DNA of 38,469 nucleotides from Acidimicrobiaceae bacterium (GTDB lineage: Bacteria > Actinomycetota > Acidimicrobiia > Acidimicrobiales > RAAP-2), in the NCBI GenBank assembly GCA_003161255.1, contig PMOQ01000011.1, positions 1 to 38,469 of the forward strand, written 5' to 3'. Below are positions 14,623 through 22,927 of the stretch, piece by piece. The translations under genes were made by a program, and so were the position numbers. Below the pieces are notes generated by a model. That model saw nothing but the letters and a program-made list of their open reading frames with translations, made no database searches and had not been told where the DNA came from. Numbering within the stretch: position 1 is the stretch's first letter; each line of letters starts with the position of its first letter.

Positions 14623-15680
14623 CCCGGCCACGCCAACAGATTTATGTGGCCCTCGGGAGCACCCTCGTAGCGGTCCATCAACTCTTTACCGGACCTCGCG
14701 GCCGGCTGGGCGTCCACAGCCTCGATCACGTCGGTCGAGTAGCCGAGCCGGTGCAGCAGGCCGAGCACCTCGAGTCCACCCATCTTCGACACCGACTCCA
14801 ACGCGGGCGGGGAGAACTCGAAGGCGATCGTGGGCATGCTCGAGCGGAGGGTGGCCGACGCACCCTTCAGCACGAGGCCCTCGGCCCCCTCCACGTCGAT
14901 CTTGATCGTGCTGACCGGCCGGCCCGCCAGTTCTGCGTCCAGCGTCGACACTCGAACGAGGTCGTGGTTGGAGAGTTCTCGCGGGTCGCCACCGAACCTG
15001 GACACCACGCCGTTGGCCCCCGATCGGCTGTAAGCGAAGAGCCCCGCCTCGTCGCTGAGTGCCAACTGGTGGACCTCGGCTCCGCCGATGCCGTTCGCGT
15101 GGAGATTGAGGAGGAGCAACGACTGGTTCTGGGGGCCCGGTTCGAATGCGATCACGCTTCCGCCCGGACCGAGATGGCGGCCGATCTGTGTCGAGAAATA
15201 GCCGAAGGAGGCGCCGACGTCGACGAACGTCTCGCCCGGGGCGAGGTGTCGACGGAGCGCCGAGAGGACCTCGGGCTCGTAGTCGCCCCGACGAGACAGG
15301 TGCGGGCCGATCGCGAAATCCGCCGGGTCGAGATAGAAGGTCAGGCCGTCGATGACCACCGAGGTCGGCGCAGCCCCTGATCGCGCGTCGTCGAGCTGGC
15401 GCTGGCGGTACTCGGGCGAGCTCGTGAAGTGCCTGACCAACTCGTCTCTCGACATCCCGAGCTCGATCAGACTCAAGAAGTCGAGCTCGCCCCGGCGATC
15501 CGGTTCGCGGCCCAACAAGAGTCGATAGCTGGCCCGCAGGTCCGACGGGGTCGCGAGCACCGGACCGGGCGGGCGAGCCAGCCGTCGGGCGAGCGACCGG
15601 GTGCTCACCCGAACCCGGAACGGGAGGATCCGCCGCAGCACCGCCGCCATTCGGCGTCGGATCGACGCGGCCAAGGACAT
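14619..15680 (-). CDS. FkbM-family methyltransferase with N-terminal DUF4214
   Basis: A 353-residue protein. Residues about 47-95 are a DUF4214-like segment ('YRLLLGREPDRRGELDFL', 'FTSSPEYRQRQL'), a unit often attached to cell-surface glycan enzymes. The C-terminal FkbM methyltransferase domain has SAM motif FVDVGASFG at 152-160, Glu180 after the second strand and 'IKIDVEGAE' near 258-266. FkbM enzymes methylate hydroxyl groups of sugars or polyketides. Given DUF4214 and the following surface-protein gene on the same strand, a role in envelope glycan modification is likely but inferred. The stop overlaps that of the anti-sigma gene by 4 bases. Confidence 0.9.
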   Translation of the reverse strand: MSLAASIRRRMAAVLRRILPFRVRVSTRSLARRLARPPGPVLATPSDLRASYRLLLGREPDRRGELDFLSLIELGMSRDELVRHFTSSPEYRQRQLDDARSGAAPTSVVIDGLTFYLDPADFAIGPHLSRRGDYEPEVLSALRRHLAPGETFVDVGASFGYFSTQIGRHLGPGGSVIAFEPGPQNQSLLLLNLHANGIGGAEVHQLALSDEAGLFAYSRSGANGVVSRFGGDPRELSNHDLVRVSTLDAELAGRPVSTIKIDVEGAEGLVLKGASATLRSSMPTIAFEFSPPALESVSKMGGLEVLGLLHRLGYSTDVIEAVDAQPAARSGKELMDRYEGAPEGHINLLAWPG

Positions 15681-15896
15681 CGGGCCGAAATGCTAACGCT
15701 GACCCGTCGGCACCGAGCCGAACCGGCCTCGGGGGGCGCACGGCGGCACCGTAGGTGGGTTCGTGAGCGACCCAAGGCGCAGCCCGCTCCCTTCGGTGGC
15801 GCTGGTTCGAACGGGCGTCCGGGTGGGCCGCCGAGTGGCAGATCGTGTTCGGCGAGGTTGCCATCTGCTCGGGCGCTTCGACGAGATCGAGGACCG
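15681..15896. other. intergenic region between the surface-protein and FkbM genes
   Basis: Both flanking genes run on the minus strand, so this 216-base region holds the end of the surface-protein transcript and perhaps a promoter for the FkbM gene. No hairpin or -35/-10 pair was convincing. Confidence 0.3.
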
Positions 15897-18800
15897 TTAC
15901 ATCTTGTGCGTGGTGGCTCGGAAGCCGGACCGAGCAACCGAGCGCGCCGACCGCCTCCGACGGTGGTCGATCGCGAGCACCGCGCCGCCGATCACGACCA
16001 GCGCACCCCCCACCACTCCCGTCCATAGGACCGGTGCGCCGGTGAATGCGAGACCGCCGGTCAATGGGACCTCCGGAACGGCAATGGTCGCGGCGACCCC
16101 CGTGGTGTCGGTGGTGAGGACGGCGGTGCAGTGATACGCCGGGTCTTGCTCGTAGGACGGCGGGGCGATCAGTTCGTACAGGCACCACGAGTAGCCGGCC
16201 GGCACGGCAAAGGTGAGCACGCCGTTCTGGTCGGTCGTGGCCTCGGCCCAGAAGTGGTCGCCGGCCGGCACGACGGCTCCGGCCGGCGCGCCGACTGGAG
16301 TGCCGGGAGGCTCCGCATCGTTGGTGAGCAGTTCGTAGGTCGCGTCCGGGATCACCGTGTCCGGCGTCTCGGAGTTGTACTTGTACGCCGAGATGTGGAC
16401 CGTGGCGAGCGTCTCGGGCACCGCGATCGTCGTCTCGTCCGAGGTCGATGACGTCGTCAGAACCGCCGAGCAGTGGAGCGCGGGGTCGAGGACATAGTCG
16501 ACCGGTGCGGTCACCTCGTGCACGCACCAGCCGTACCCGGCCGGCACCGTGAAGGAGAGCTGGCCGTCGGCACCCGTCGTGCCGCGCCCGTACCAGGTGT
16601 CGCCGGGTTCGGCGACGACATCGGCCGGCGCGGTGCCGGTAACCCCGCTCGGCGGCGGGTTGCCCTGCACGTAGAGGTCATAGACGGCCCCAGGGATGCC
16701 GGTCGTCGGCGTGAGTGAGTTGTACTTGAAGACCGACAGGTTCACCGTGGCCTCGGTGTCATCGAAGGTGAGGGTGGTCACCAGTGGCGGCACGGTCGTG
16801 GTTCCCGAAAGCACGTCGGTGCATTGCTGTGCGGGATCGCCGACGTAGTTGGCCGGGGCCTGCACCTCCACCGCGCAATACGCGTAGCCGGGCAACTGGA
16901 GCGCAAATGTTCCCACCCCGTCTGTTCCAGTGGTCGTGGTGGACACCAACAGCTGGTTCGACGTCATCGTGTCGCTGGCGAGCGATATCGCGCTGGCGAC
17001 GCCGGCGCCGGTGACCCGGTAGAGGTCGAACGTCGCGCCGGGCAATCCGACGGCCGTGTTGGCCGCGTCGACCTTCTTCACCTCGATGGCCACGAACTCC
17101 CCGGCATCGCTGACCGTGATCGGTTGGTTGGCCTGGTCATTGTCGGCGGTGAAGCACCCGTTGGCACCGCCGGCAAGTCCACGCGGCGCGGCCAGTTCGA
17201 CCCAGCAGTAATGGGTCCCCGACACCAGGTTCGGTGTGGTGACACAGGTTCCGGAGCTGTCGGTCGCACACTGTGCGATCGAAGGCCCCCCGGGTGTTCC
17301 CTGGTCGACCTGGATCACGGCCCCGGCCAACACGAGCTCGGCCGGGTTGACGTTCCCGCTGGCCATTTTGTGAAAGACGGCTCCGACCAGGAGCGAGTCC
17401 CCGAACGAGACCGTCCCCGACTCGCCCGCGAGGAGGTCGATCACCTGGGACACCGGACTCGGCAGGGCGTATCCGGTTGGTGCGACCGTCTCGGTGACCT
17501 GGTAGCGGCCGGGCAGCAGGCCGTCGGGACCGTCATTTCCCTCGGGGGCGCACGAGCCGGCCGCCGTGGTCGTGCACGACCCGAGGTCCTGGTCGAATGA
17601 CCCGTCGTTGGCCGAGTCGTACATGACATCAAAGACGGCCCCGGCCAGCGGCGCGTCCGTCTCGGTGTCGGTCTTTTCGATGGTGAGCGATGACGGAATC
17701 ACCCGGTCCTCGGCGGTGCCGGTGAACGACACGACGGTGTTGGTTCCGGCCACCACGACGACCGCCTGATCCGCGGAGGTCGAATAACCGGGCGGCGCCG
17801 TCTCCTCGTGGGCGGTGTAGCTCCCCGCGGGGAGCTCGTCCGATGCCGGTGTTGTGCCGTCGGCGCCGGTGGTCAGCGTGGCCACGACGGTTGATCCGTT
17901 CAAGATCTGGAACACCCCGCCGCCGACGGGGTAGTACGCCGCGTCGTCTCCGCCCTTCGCGATCGACACCGTCCCGGTCGTCGGGAGCGCGGTAAGCCCT
18001 TTAGAGACCTCGAAGTTGGAGGGAGCCGAAAACGAGGTCAGCTCTTGGGCGCCGAGCTCGGCGACGGTCGGGGCCAAGAACCCGAGGCCGAACTGGCCGA
18101 GCCCACCCGGGATCGACACCGTCACGGAGACCGGGCCGGGCGATCCCTCGAAGATCGTGAAGTCGGCTTCGCCCGACGCGTCGGTCGCGAGGGTGAGCGA
18201 GGTCGGGCCGGTCGCAGAGTTCAACGTCGCACCGGTGACCGACAGCTGGATGTTCAGACCGGTCGCATCGTTGTCAGAACCCGGGAACTGGACAAGAACC
18301 TGGTAAGAGCCTTCGCCGGTGAAGGTGGTCCCGCCGCCGACGAGCTGCGCGGTGAGGGTGGGGCTCGCCGTCGACCCGACCGCCTGCACGTACCAACCGT
18401 CGAGCGCCTGGTAGGCCGCGAGGACGCCGGGGTCCATGGCCGGGACCGGGCTGGCCCAGACCACTGCGTCGTAGAGCAGCTTGCCGGCCACCGCAGCCTG
18501 GTCGGCGGTGAACTGGCCGGTCAACCCTTCCCACCACCCGTCCGCTTCGGCTTCACTGAATGCGAAGCCGAGAGCTCCCACCTGTCCCGTAATCGCGCCC
18601 GCCGGGGCGGAAGACGCGACGTAGTCGTAGCCGGGTGCCGGGTAGTCGCCGCCGCTCGCCGGGGGATCGGCGCAGAACCCCCAACCCTGATCGGTCGGGA
18701 ACCCGGGCCCGTACGAGCCGTACCAGGTGTTGTCGCCCGAGTACGTCGCGCAGAACCCGGCGAACGGGAACGGTGGGCCGCCGACGGTGCACGGCGCCGG

Positions 18801-18968
18801 CCCATCGGCGGCCGCCGGACCCGCCGGCGCGACCACCACCGCGGTGGCCAGGCAGGTCGATCCGACCAGGACGGCAATCGCCGCTCCGATCCGTCCGACG
18901 ACGAGTCGGCGCATCTGCCGATGCCGTGGGTGGTTGCGAGGGGTGCTGGCGGTTCGGTGGCGGCGCAT
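15897..18968 (-). CDS. LAFTG-anchored Cna-B/SpaA-like surface protein
   Basis: A 1023-residue exported protein. An Arg/His-rich N-terminus precedes a signal peptide (about 24-54, ending 'AAADG'). The first 200 residues are Cys/Trp/Tyr-rich (GFCATYSG, DQAAVAGKL) and might be a thioester-like adhesion domain. A beta-rich segment follows, then five or more Cna-B/SpaA-type modules, recognised by 'GAVFDVMY', 'GATFDLYR', 'GAVYDLYV' and the recurring 'E..AP.GY' strand. Later copies have a Cys pair (YxWCxxE ... HCxAVL). The C-terminus is LAFTG (973-977), a membrane helix and an Arg-rich tail, as expected of a sortase class E substrate. No sortase is in the window. An internal start at residue 19 is possible; neither has a strong ribosome site. 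Confidence 0.85.
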   Translation of the reverse strand: MRRHRTASTPRNHPRHRQMRRLVVGRIGAAIAVLVGSTCLATAVVVAPAGPAAADGPAPCTVGGPPFPFAGFCATYSGDNTWYGSYGPGFPTDQGWGFCADPPASGGDYPAPGYDYVASSAPAGAITGQVGALGFAFSEAEADGWWEGLTGQFTADQAAVAGKLLYDAVVWASPVPAMDPGVLAAYQALDGWYVQAVGSTASPTLTAQLVGGGTTFTGEGSYQVLVQFPGSDNDATGLNIQLSVTGATLNSATGPTSLTLATDASGEADFTIFEGSPGPVSVTVSIPGGLGQFGLGFLAPTVAELGAQELTSFSAPSNFEVSKGLTALPTTGTVSIAKGGDDAAYYPVGGGVFQILNGSTVVATLTTGADGTTPASDELPAGSYTAHEETAPPGYSTSADQAVVVVAGTNTVVSFTGTAEDRVIPSSLTIEKTDTETDAPLAGAVFDVMYDSANDGSFDQDLGSCTTTAAGSCAPEGNDGPDGLLPGRYQVTETVAPTGYALPSPVSQVIDLLAGESGTVSFGDSLLVGAVFHKMASGNVNPAELVLAGAVIQVDQGTPGGPSIAQCATDSSGTCVTTPNLVSGTHYCWVELAAPRGLAGGANGCFTADNDQANQPITVSDAGEFVAIEVKKVDAANTAVGLPGATFDLYRVTGAGVASAISLASDTMTSNQLLVSTTTTGTDGVGTFALQLPGYAYCAVEVQAPANYVGDPAQQCTDVLSGTTTVPPLVTTLTFDDTEATVNLSVFKYNSLTPTTGIPGAVYDLYVQGNPPPSGVTGTAPADVVAEPGDTWYGRGTTGADGQLSFTVPAGYGWCVHEVTAPVDYVLDPALHCSAVLTTSSTSDETTIAVPETLATVHISAYKYNSETPDTVIPDATYELLTNDAEPPGTPVGAPAGAVVPAGDHFWAEATTDQNGVLTFAVPAGYSWCLYELIAPPSYEQDPAYHCTAVLTTDTTGVAATIAVPEVPLTGGLAFTGAPVLWTGVVGGALVVIGGAVLAIDHRRRRSARSVARSGFRATTHKM

Positions 18969-19082
18969 GGTGCTCGGTGTTTACAGAGGTGATCTCCCTC
19001 CCGATCTCCCCCCGCCGCACCCGTTCCCCTTCCATTTCTCGGTGGAACGTCGGAGGGCTCCGCCGTCGATACGCTGAACCCA

Positions 19083-19784
19083 GTGCCCATCTCGACGGAC
19101 CTCCTCGACGACGACGAGGAAGTGTTGGTCGACCTTCGCCCCCACTGGGTTTTCTTCCTGGGCCCGCTCTTCCTCACCGCAGCGTCGATCGCGGTCGCTG
19201 CGGTGGTCGTGCACGAGTTCCCGAAGGCGCCGGTCGCGGTCGCGTGGATCCTCGCCTTCGTCATCGCCGTCCCGGCGATATGGCTGATCGGCCGGCTGGC
19301 CAGGTGGTTCGGGACGAGCCTCGTCGTCACCGACAGGCGGATTGTCTTCCGCAGTGGCGTGCTCGGCCGCCGGGTGGTCAACCTTCGGCTCCAGCGCGTC
19401 GTCGACACCCACTGCACGCAGGGGCCGTTCGAACGGATCATCGGCAGCGGCAGGCTGATTCTCGAGGTGGAGGGGGAGGAGGGTGGGATCGCGCTCGACG
19501 ACGTGCGACGTCCCCGTGCCCTCCAGCGGGTGATTAGTCGCCAACTCGGTCAAATGGATGCCGCGTGGCAGCAGCAGCATCGGCCACCGACCACGTCCGA
19601 CCGGGACTTCGATAACCCCCCGCGCCACGACTGGACCCCACCGTCTGGTGTGCCGAGGCCGAGCGGTGATGCCGGCGGGTCGATTCCCGACCAGCTCGTC
19701 GCATTGGACAGGCTTCGTCGTCAGGGCATCCTGTCGGAACAGGAATTCGCCAACAAGAAGGCCGAGCTTCTCGGGCGCATCTAG
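19083..19784 (+). CDS. bacterial PH-domain membrane protein with SHOCT tail
   Basis: A 233-residue protein with two membrane helices close together (about 22-45 and 50-68), then a bacterial PH-like domain starting 'GTSLVVTDRRIVFRSGVLGRRVVNLRLQRV', a Pro/Asp-rich linker and a C-terminal SHOCT motif 'LVALDRLRRQGILSEQEFANKKAELL'. SHOCT segments mediate oligomerisation or binding in many small membrane proteins. The function is not established; YdbT/YdbS-like proteins are associated with envelope stress. The GTG start at 19083 lies about 110 bases from the divergent surface-protein gene, so the two may share a control region. Confidence 0.85.
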   Translation: MPISTDLLDDDEEVLVDLRPHWVFFLGPLFLTAASIAVAAVVVHEFPKAPVAVAWILAFVIAVPAIWLIGRLARWFGTSLVVTDRRIVFRSGVLGRRVVNLRLQRVVDTHCTQGPFERIIGSGRLILEVEGEEGGIALDDVRRPRALQRVISRQLGQMDAAWQQQHRPPTTSDRDFDNPPRHDWTPPSGVPRPSGDAGGSIPDQLVALDRLRRQGILSEQEFANKKAELLGRI

Positions 19785-19832
19785 CCAAACACCGCTGTCG
19801 GTCGGTTCACGCTCTCGGAGTACCGTGGTGCC

Positions 19833-20084
19833 GTGGCGCCCCGATACCGCTGCTCGGCCTGCGGCAATCTGACCCGCTTCGACGTCACGAGCACGAAGAC
19901 GACGAAGGCGTTCCATCACTACACAATCGGCGGCGAGCTGGTCGTCGAAGACGAAGAGATTGTCGAGGCGTCCGTGCACGAGGTGGCGTGCCGCTGGTGC
20001 GGGCACGGGCGATCGGTGGAAGTGCTGGAGGGAGAGGGGTCACCCGGGGAGGCCCGGGGGGCCGACTCCCCAAGCGCTCGGTGA
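19833..20084 (+). CDS. small zinc-ribbon protein
   Basis: An 83-residue protein with two Cys pairs, 'CSAC' near the N-terminus and 'CRWC' at about residue 54, forming a probable zinc ribbon. Between them lies 'RFDVTSTKTTKAFHHYTIGGEL'. The C-terminal 20 residues are low-complexity. Such proteins may bind nucleic acid or another protein; no function can be assigned. The start is a GTG at 19833. Its stop overlaps the start of the thioredoxin-like gene (GTGA), so they are translated together. Confidence 0.75.
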   Translation: MAPRYRCSACGNLTRFDVTSTKTTKAFHHYTIGGELVVEDEEIVEASVHEVACRWCGHGRSVEVLEGEGSPGEARGADSPSAR

Positions 20085-20557
20085 GCACGGCCCCTCGCCC
20101 GCCTGATCTCCGGCACCTGATCCAAGTCCCGACCTTCCTCGGCCATCGGCCGGGAACGGTTCGGCGCATCGAAGGCACGGTGCCCTCGGGTGAGCCGGTC
20201 GAATTCGAGGTGACCGATCGCCCATGGACGCTCCTCATGTTCTTGACCTCGGCGTGTGACGGGTGTGAAGAACTGTGGCGCGCGTTCGCCGATCCGGAGA
20301 GCTTGCCGTTCCCGCCCGACGTGGACGCCGTCGTCGTCACCCGTGGCCCCCGCTTCGAAGACCCCGACAACGTCGCCCGCCTCGTCGGCTCGGGGTCGGT
20401 CGTGATGTCCGACGCCGCGTGGACCGACTATGGGGTCCACACGGGTCCGTTTTACGTGCTCGTTGACGGGACGGCCGTCTGGGTGGTCACCGAGGGGGTG
20501 GCCTGGTCGCTCGAGCAGATCGCCGGGGCGGTCTCGACGGCCCGGGGCGACGCGTAG
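20081..20557 (+). CDS. thioredoxin-like protein
   Basis: A 158-residue protein with a thioredoxin-like core. 'RPWTLLMFLTSACDGCEELW' carries a CxxC active site (Cys59-Asp-Gly-Cys62) at the end of the first strand, and a later 'TGPFYVLVDG' supplies the cis-Pro region of the fold (Gly-Pro rather than the usual Thr-Pro). No signal peptide or membrane segment is seen, so a cytoplasmic redox or methylamine-utilisation-like (MauD-type) role is possible. The GTG start overlaps the zinc-ribbon stop; a longer open frame to 19988 has no family-like content. It is followed after 8 bases by yjbQ. Confidence 0.75.
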   Translation: MSTAPRPPDLRHLIQVPTFLGHRPGTVRRIEGTVPSGEPVEFEVTDRPWTLLMFLTSACDGCEELWRAFADPESLPFPPDVDAVVVTRGPRFEDPDNVARLVGSGSVVMSDAAWTDYGVHTGPFYVLVDGTAVWVVTEGVAWSLEQIAGAVSTARGDA

Positions 20558-20565
20558 TTCCGGTC

Positions 20566-20970
20566 GTGGACACCGAGCTGGTTGAGCTCGAGACCGGCTC
20601 CCGCCGGTTCACCGACCTTTCCGACGCCGTCCGTCGATTTTGCGCCGGCCGGGAAGACGGCCTGTGCCATGTGTTCGTGCCGCACGCCACCGCCGGGCTT
20701 GCGGTGATGGAGCTCGGTTCGGGCTCGGACGAGGACCTCGACCGGTTGATCGACGAGCTGATACCCCGGGACGACCGCTACGCGCACCGGCACGGTTCGG
20801 CCGGCCACGGCGCCGACCACCTCCTCCCGGCGATCGTCAGCCCGTCGCTCGTGTTGCCCGTCCGTGCCGGTGAAGTCTTGCTCGGGACGTGGCAGTCCGT
20901 CGTGCTCGTCGACACCAATGCCGACAATCCTTGGCGCCAGGTCAGGCTGTCATTTCTGGGCGACCACTGA
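20566..20970 (+). CDS. yjbQ: YjbQ/UPF0047 family protein
   Basis: A 134-residue YjbQ-family protein. The conserved blocks are 'HVFVPHATAGL' (His40), 'DDRYAHRHGSAGHGADHLLPAI' with His76, His81 and His85, and 'LLGTWQSVVLVDTN'. Members have weak thiamine-phosphate synthase activity when tested, but their physiological role is unclear. The length is full. It begins with GTG 8 bases after the thioredoxin-like gene and probably belongs to the same transcript as the zinc-ribbon gene. Confidence 0.92.
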   Translation: MDTELVELETGSRRFTDLSDAVRRFCAGREDGLCHVFVPHATAGLAVMELGSGSDEDLDRLIDELIPRDDRYAHRHGSAGHGADHLLPAIVSPSLVLPVRAGEVLLGTWQSVVLVDTNADNPWRQVRLSFLGDH

Positions 20971-21046
20971 CCATGGGTGTCACATCCCTCCGTCATGCTG
21001 CAAAGCAGAGACAGAACAGCGAACGGAACCAGGGAGGCGGATTCCC

Positions 21047-21250
21047 ATGTCAGGATCCACGATCACAGTCGATTGCGACGAATGCACGCTGCAACACACC
21101 TCGGCGTGCGAGGACTGCCTGGTTACCTTCCTGCTCGATCGCGAACCCGGTGACGCCGTGGTCATCGACGCCGCCGAGGCGCGAGCCGTCAGGCTGCTCG
21201 AGCGGGCCGGATTGGTGCCCAACCTGCGGTTCGACGCCCGGGCGGGGTAG
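21047..21250 (+). CDS. small Cys-rich protein, conserved actinobacterial type
   Basis: A 67-residue protein with four Cys in its first third, arranged C-x2-C and C-x2-C (CDEC ... CEDC), likely a structural zinc site. The following 'LDREPGDAVVIDAAEARAVRLLERAGLVP' looks like a helical hairpin. The ATG at 21047 follows AGGGAGG at good spacing, so it is real despite its size. I do not know its function. It stands 34 bases before pimB' and probably is on the same transcript. Confidence 0.75.
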   Translation: MSGSTITVDCDECTLQHTSACEDCLVTFLLDREPGDAVVIDAAEARAVRLLERAGLVPNLRFDARAG

Positions 21251-21283
21251 CCACCCGGGCGAGTCGACCGGGCGGGGCGTGCG

Positions 21284-22429
21284 TTGAGCTCGCACCTGCT
21301 CGTCACCAACGACTTCCCGCCCAAGGTCGGCGGTATCCAGTCGTACCTGTGGGAGTTGTGGAGTCGGCTCGAACCTTCGACGACGGCGGTGCTCACCGCG
21401 CGGTCACACACGGATCACGAATCGTTCGACCGAGAGCAGGCGGCCCGCGGGTTGCGAGTCTCCCGAGTGCGCGGACGGATCCTCTTCTTTCCTTCCCCGT
21501 TGGCGTTGCGCCGGATACGCCAGGCATGCGCGGAGACCAAACCCGACCTCGTCCTGCTCGATCCGGTCTGGCCCTTGGGTCTGTTGGGGCCGCGGCTCGG
21601 CATCCCATACGGGGTCATCCTCCATGGGGCGGAGATCGCCATCCCGGCTCGCATCCCGCTCGTCCGACGGGGCTTGGCGAGGGTGCTCCGGGGAGCGTCG
21701 GTCGTCGTGTCGGCGGGCGGGTACCCGATCCGGGAAGCCGAGAAGCTCCTCGGATCACCGCTGCCAAATGTCGTCGAGGTGCCGCCCGGCGTGGAGTGTG
21801 GTCGCTTCGGGCGCATCGACGGGGCCGATCGGGCGGCCACCCGGACCCGCCTCGGGCTCGCCGCGCAAGGGCCGTTGGTGGTGAGTGTGAGCCGACTGGT
21901 CCGTCGGAAGGGAATGGACGTGCTGATCGAGGCCGCCCGGAGGTTGCGGTCGGGGCACCCCGGTGTGACGGTCGCGATCGCGGGGTCCGGACGCGACGCC
22001 CGCCGTCTCAAGCGCTTGGTCGCGAAGACCGGCGCACCGGTGACGATGCTCGGACGGGTCTCCGAGAGTGACAAGGCGGCGCTGCTCGGTGTCGCCGACG
22101 TGTTCGTGATGGCGTGCCGGAATCGGTGGGCCGGGCTGGAACAGGAGGGTTTCGGGATCGTCTTCCTCGAGGCTGCCGCAGCCGGCGTGCCGCAGGTGGC
22201 GGGGGAGAGCGGGGGGGCCGCCGAGGCGGTCGCCGATCAGGAGACCGGTTTCGTCGTCGGGAGGCCCCAAGACCCAGCCGAGGTGACGGCGGCGCTCGAT
22301 CGGCTGCTCTCCGACGATTCCCTGCGCAGCCGCATGGGGAGTGCCTCGCGCGAGCGTGCGGTGGCATGCTTCGACTACGGAAGCCTCGCTCCTAGGCTGG
22401 CCGAGGCGCTCGCCCAGGTGGGAGGCTGA
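21284..22429 (+). CDS. pimB: GT4 glycosyltransferase, PimB'-like mannosyltransferase
   Basis: A 381-residue GT-B glycosyltransferase. 'LLVTNDFPPKVGGIQSYL' at the N-terminus and 'RLVRRKGMDVLIEA', 'CRNRWAGLEQEGFGIVFLEAAAAGVP' and 'GESGGAAEAV' in the C-terminal half closely follow mycobacterial PimB' (the second phosphatidylinositol mannosyltransferase). The Glu of 'EGFGI' and the preceding Glu fit the EX7E motif region. It should transfer mannose from GDP-mannose to a phosphatidylinositol-based lipid at the inner face of the membrane. The start is TTG at 21284, forced by an in-frame stop just upstream. The neighbours (SRPBCC, PlsC) also occur near pimB' in mycobacteria. Confidence 0.88.
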   Translation: MSSHLLVTNDFPPKVGGIQSYLWELWSRLEPSTTAVLTARSHTDHESFDREQAARGLRVSRVRGRILFFPSPLALRRIRQACAETKPDLVLLDPVWPLGLLGPRLGIPYGVILHGAEIAIPARIPLVRRGLARVLRGASVVVSAGGYPIREAEKLLGSPLPNVVEVPPGVECGRFGRIDGADRAATRTRLGLAAQGPLVVSVSRLVRRKGMDVLIEAARRLRSGHPGVTVAIAGSGRDARRLKRLVAKTGAPVTMLGRVSESDKAALLGVADVFVMACRNRWAGLEQEGFGIVFLEAAAAGVPQVAGESGGAAEAVADQETGFVVGRPQDPAEVTAALDRLLSDDSLRSRMGSASRERAVACFDYGSLAPRLAEALAQVGG

Positions 22430-22486
22430 CCGCCGTCCGGGCCGGGTCGGCATCGGACGTCACCAACGGGCGGCGAGGAGGACGCA

Positions 22487-22927
22487 GTGGCCGAGGCAAC
22501 GGAGAGCATGACTGTGTCGGCCACGCCCGACCGATGCTTCGAGGTCGCCGACGACATCGAGCGCTACCCGGAGTGGGCGGCCGACATCAAGGAAGTGACC
22601 GTCCACGAGCGAGACGACAACGGCCGTCCGTCGTTGGTTTCGTTCCGAGCCGCCGCGTTTGGCCGCAGCACCAGGTACACCCTGGCTTACGACCACAGTG
22701 AGGCCCCACGGGTGCTCGCGTGGCGCCTCACCAAGGGTGACATCACCACTCGACTCGACGGCAGCTACGAGTTCGTCCCGACCGGCGACGGAGGGACCGA
22801 GGTCAAATACCACCTCGAGGTCGAGCTCCGAGTCCCGATCCCGGGCTTCATCTATATGCGCGCCCAAAGTCGGATCATGGCCACGGCGCTGCGCGAGTTG
22901 AGGGCACGGGTCGAGTCTTCGGCGTGA
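22487..22927 (+). CDS. SRPBCC family (polyketide cyclase/dehydrase-like) protein
   Basis: A 146-residue START/Bet v1-like protein. 'CFEVADDIERYPEWAADIKEV' is the typical N-terminal block of the polyketide cyclase/lipid transport family, followed by an antiparallel sheet ('YTLAYDH', 'ITTRLDGSYEF') and the long C-terminal helix. It probably binds a hydrophobic ligand. Proteins of this type sit near pimB' in mycobacteria, to my knowledge of that region (Rv2185c-like). The GTG start at 22487 follows GAGG. Its stop overlaps the glucokinase start. Confidence 0.85.
   Translation: MAEATESMTVSATPDRCFEVADDIERYPEWAADIKEVTVHERDDNGRPSLVSFRAAAFGRSTRYTLAYDHSEAPRVLAWRLTKGDITTRLDGSYEFVPTGDGGTEVKYHLEVELRVPIPGFIYMRAQSRIMATALRELRARVESSA

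Noticed and set aside
14686-16527. A 613-residue minus-strand frame across the FkbM and surface-protein genes
   Set aside because: Arg/Gly-rich shadow frame in high-GC DNA; both overlapping genes have clear domains.
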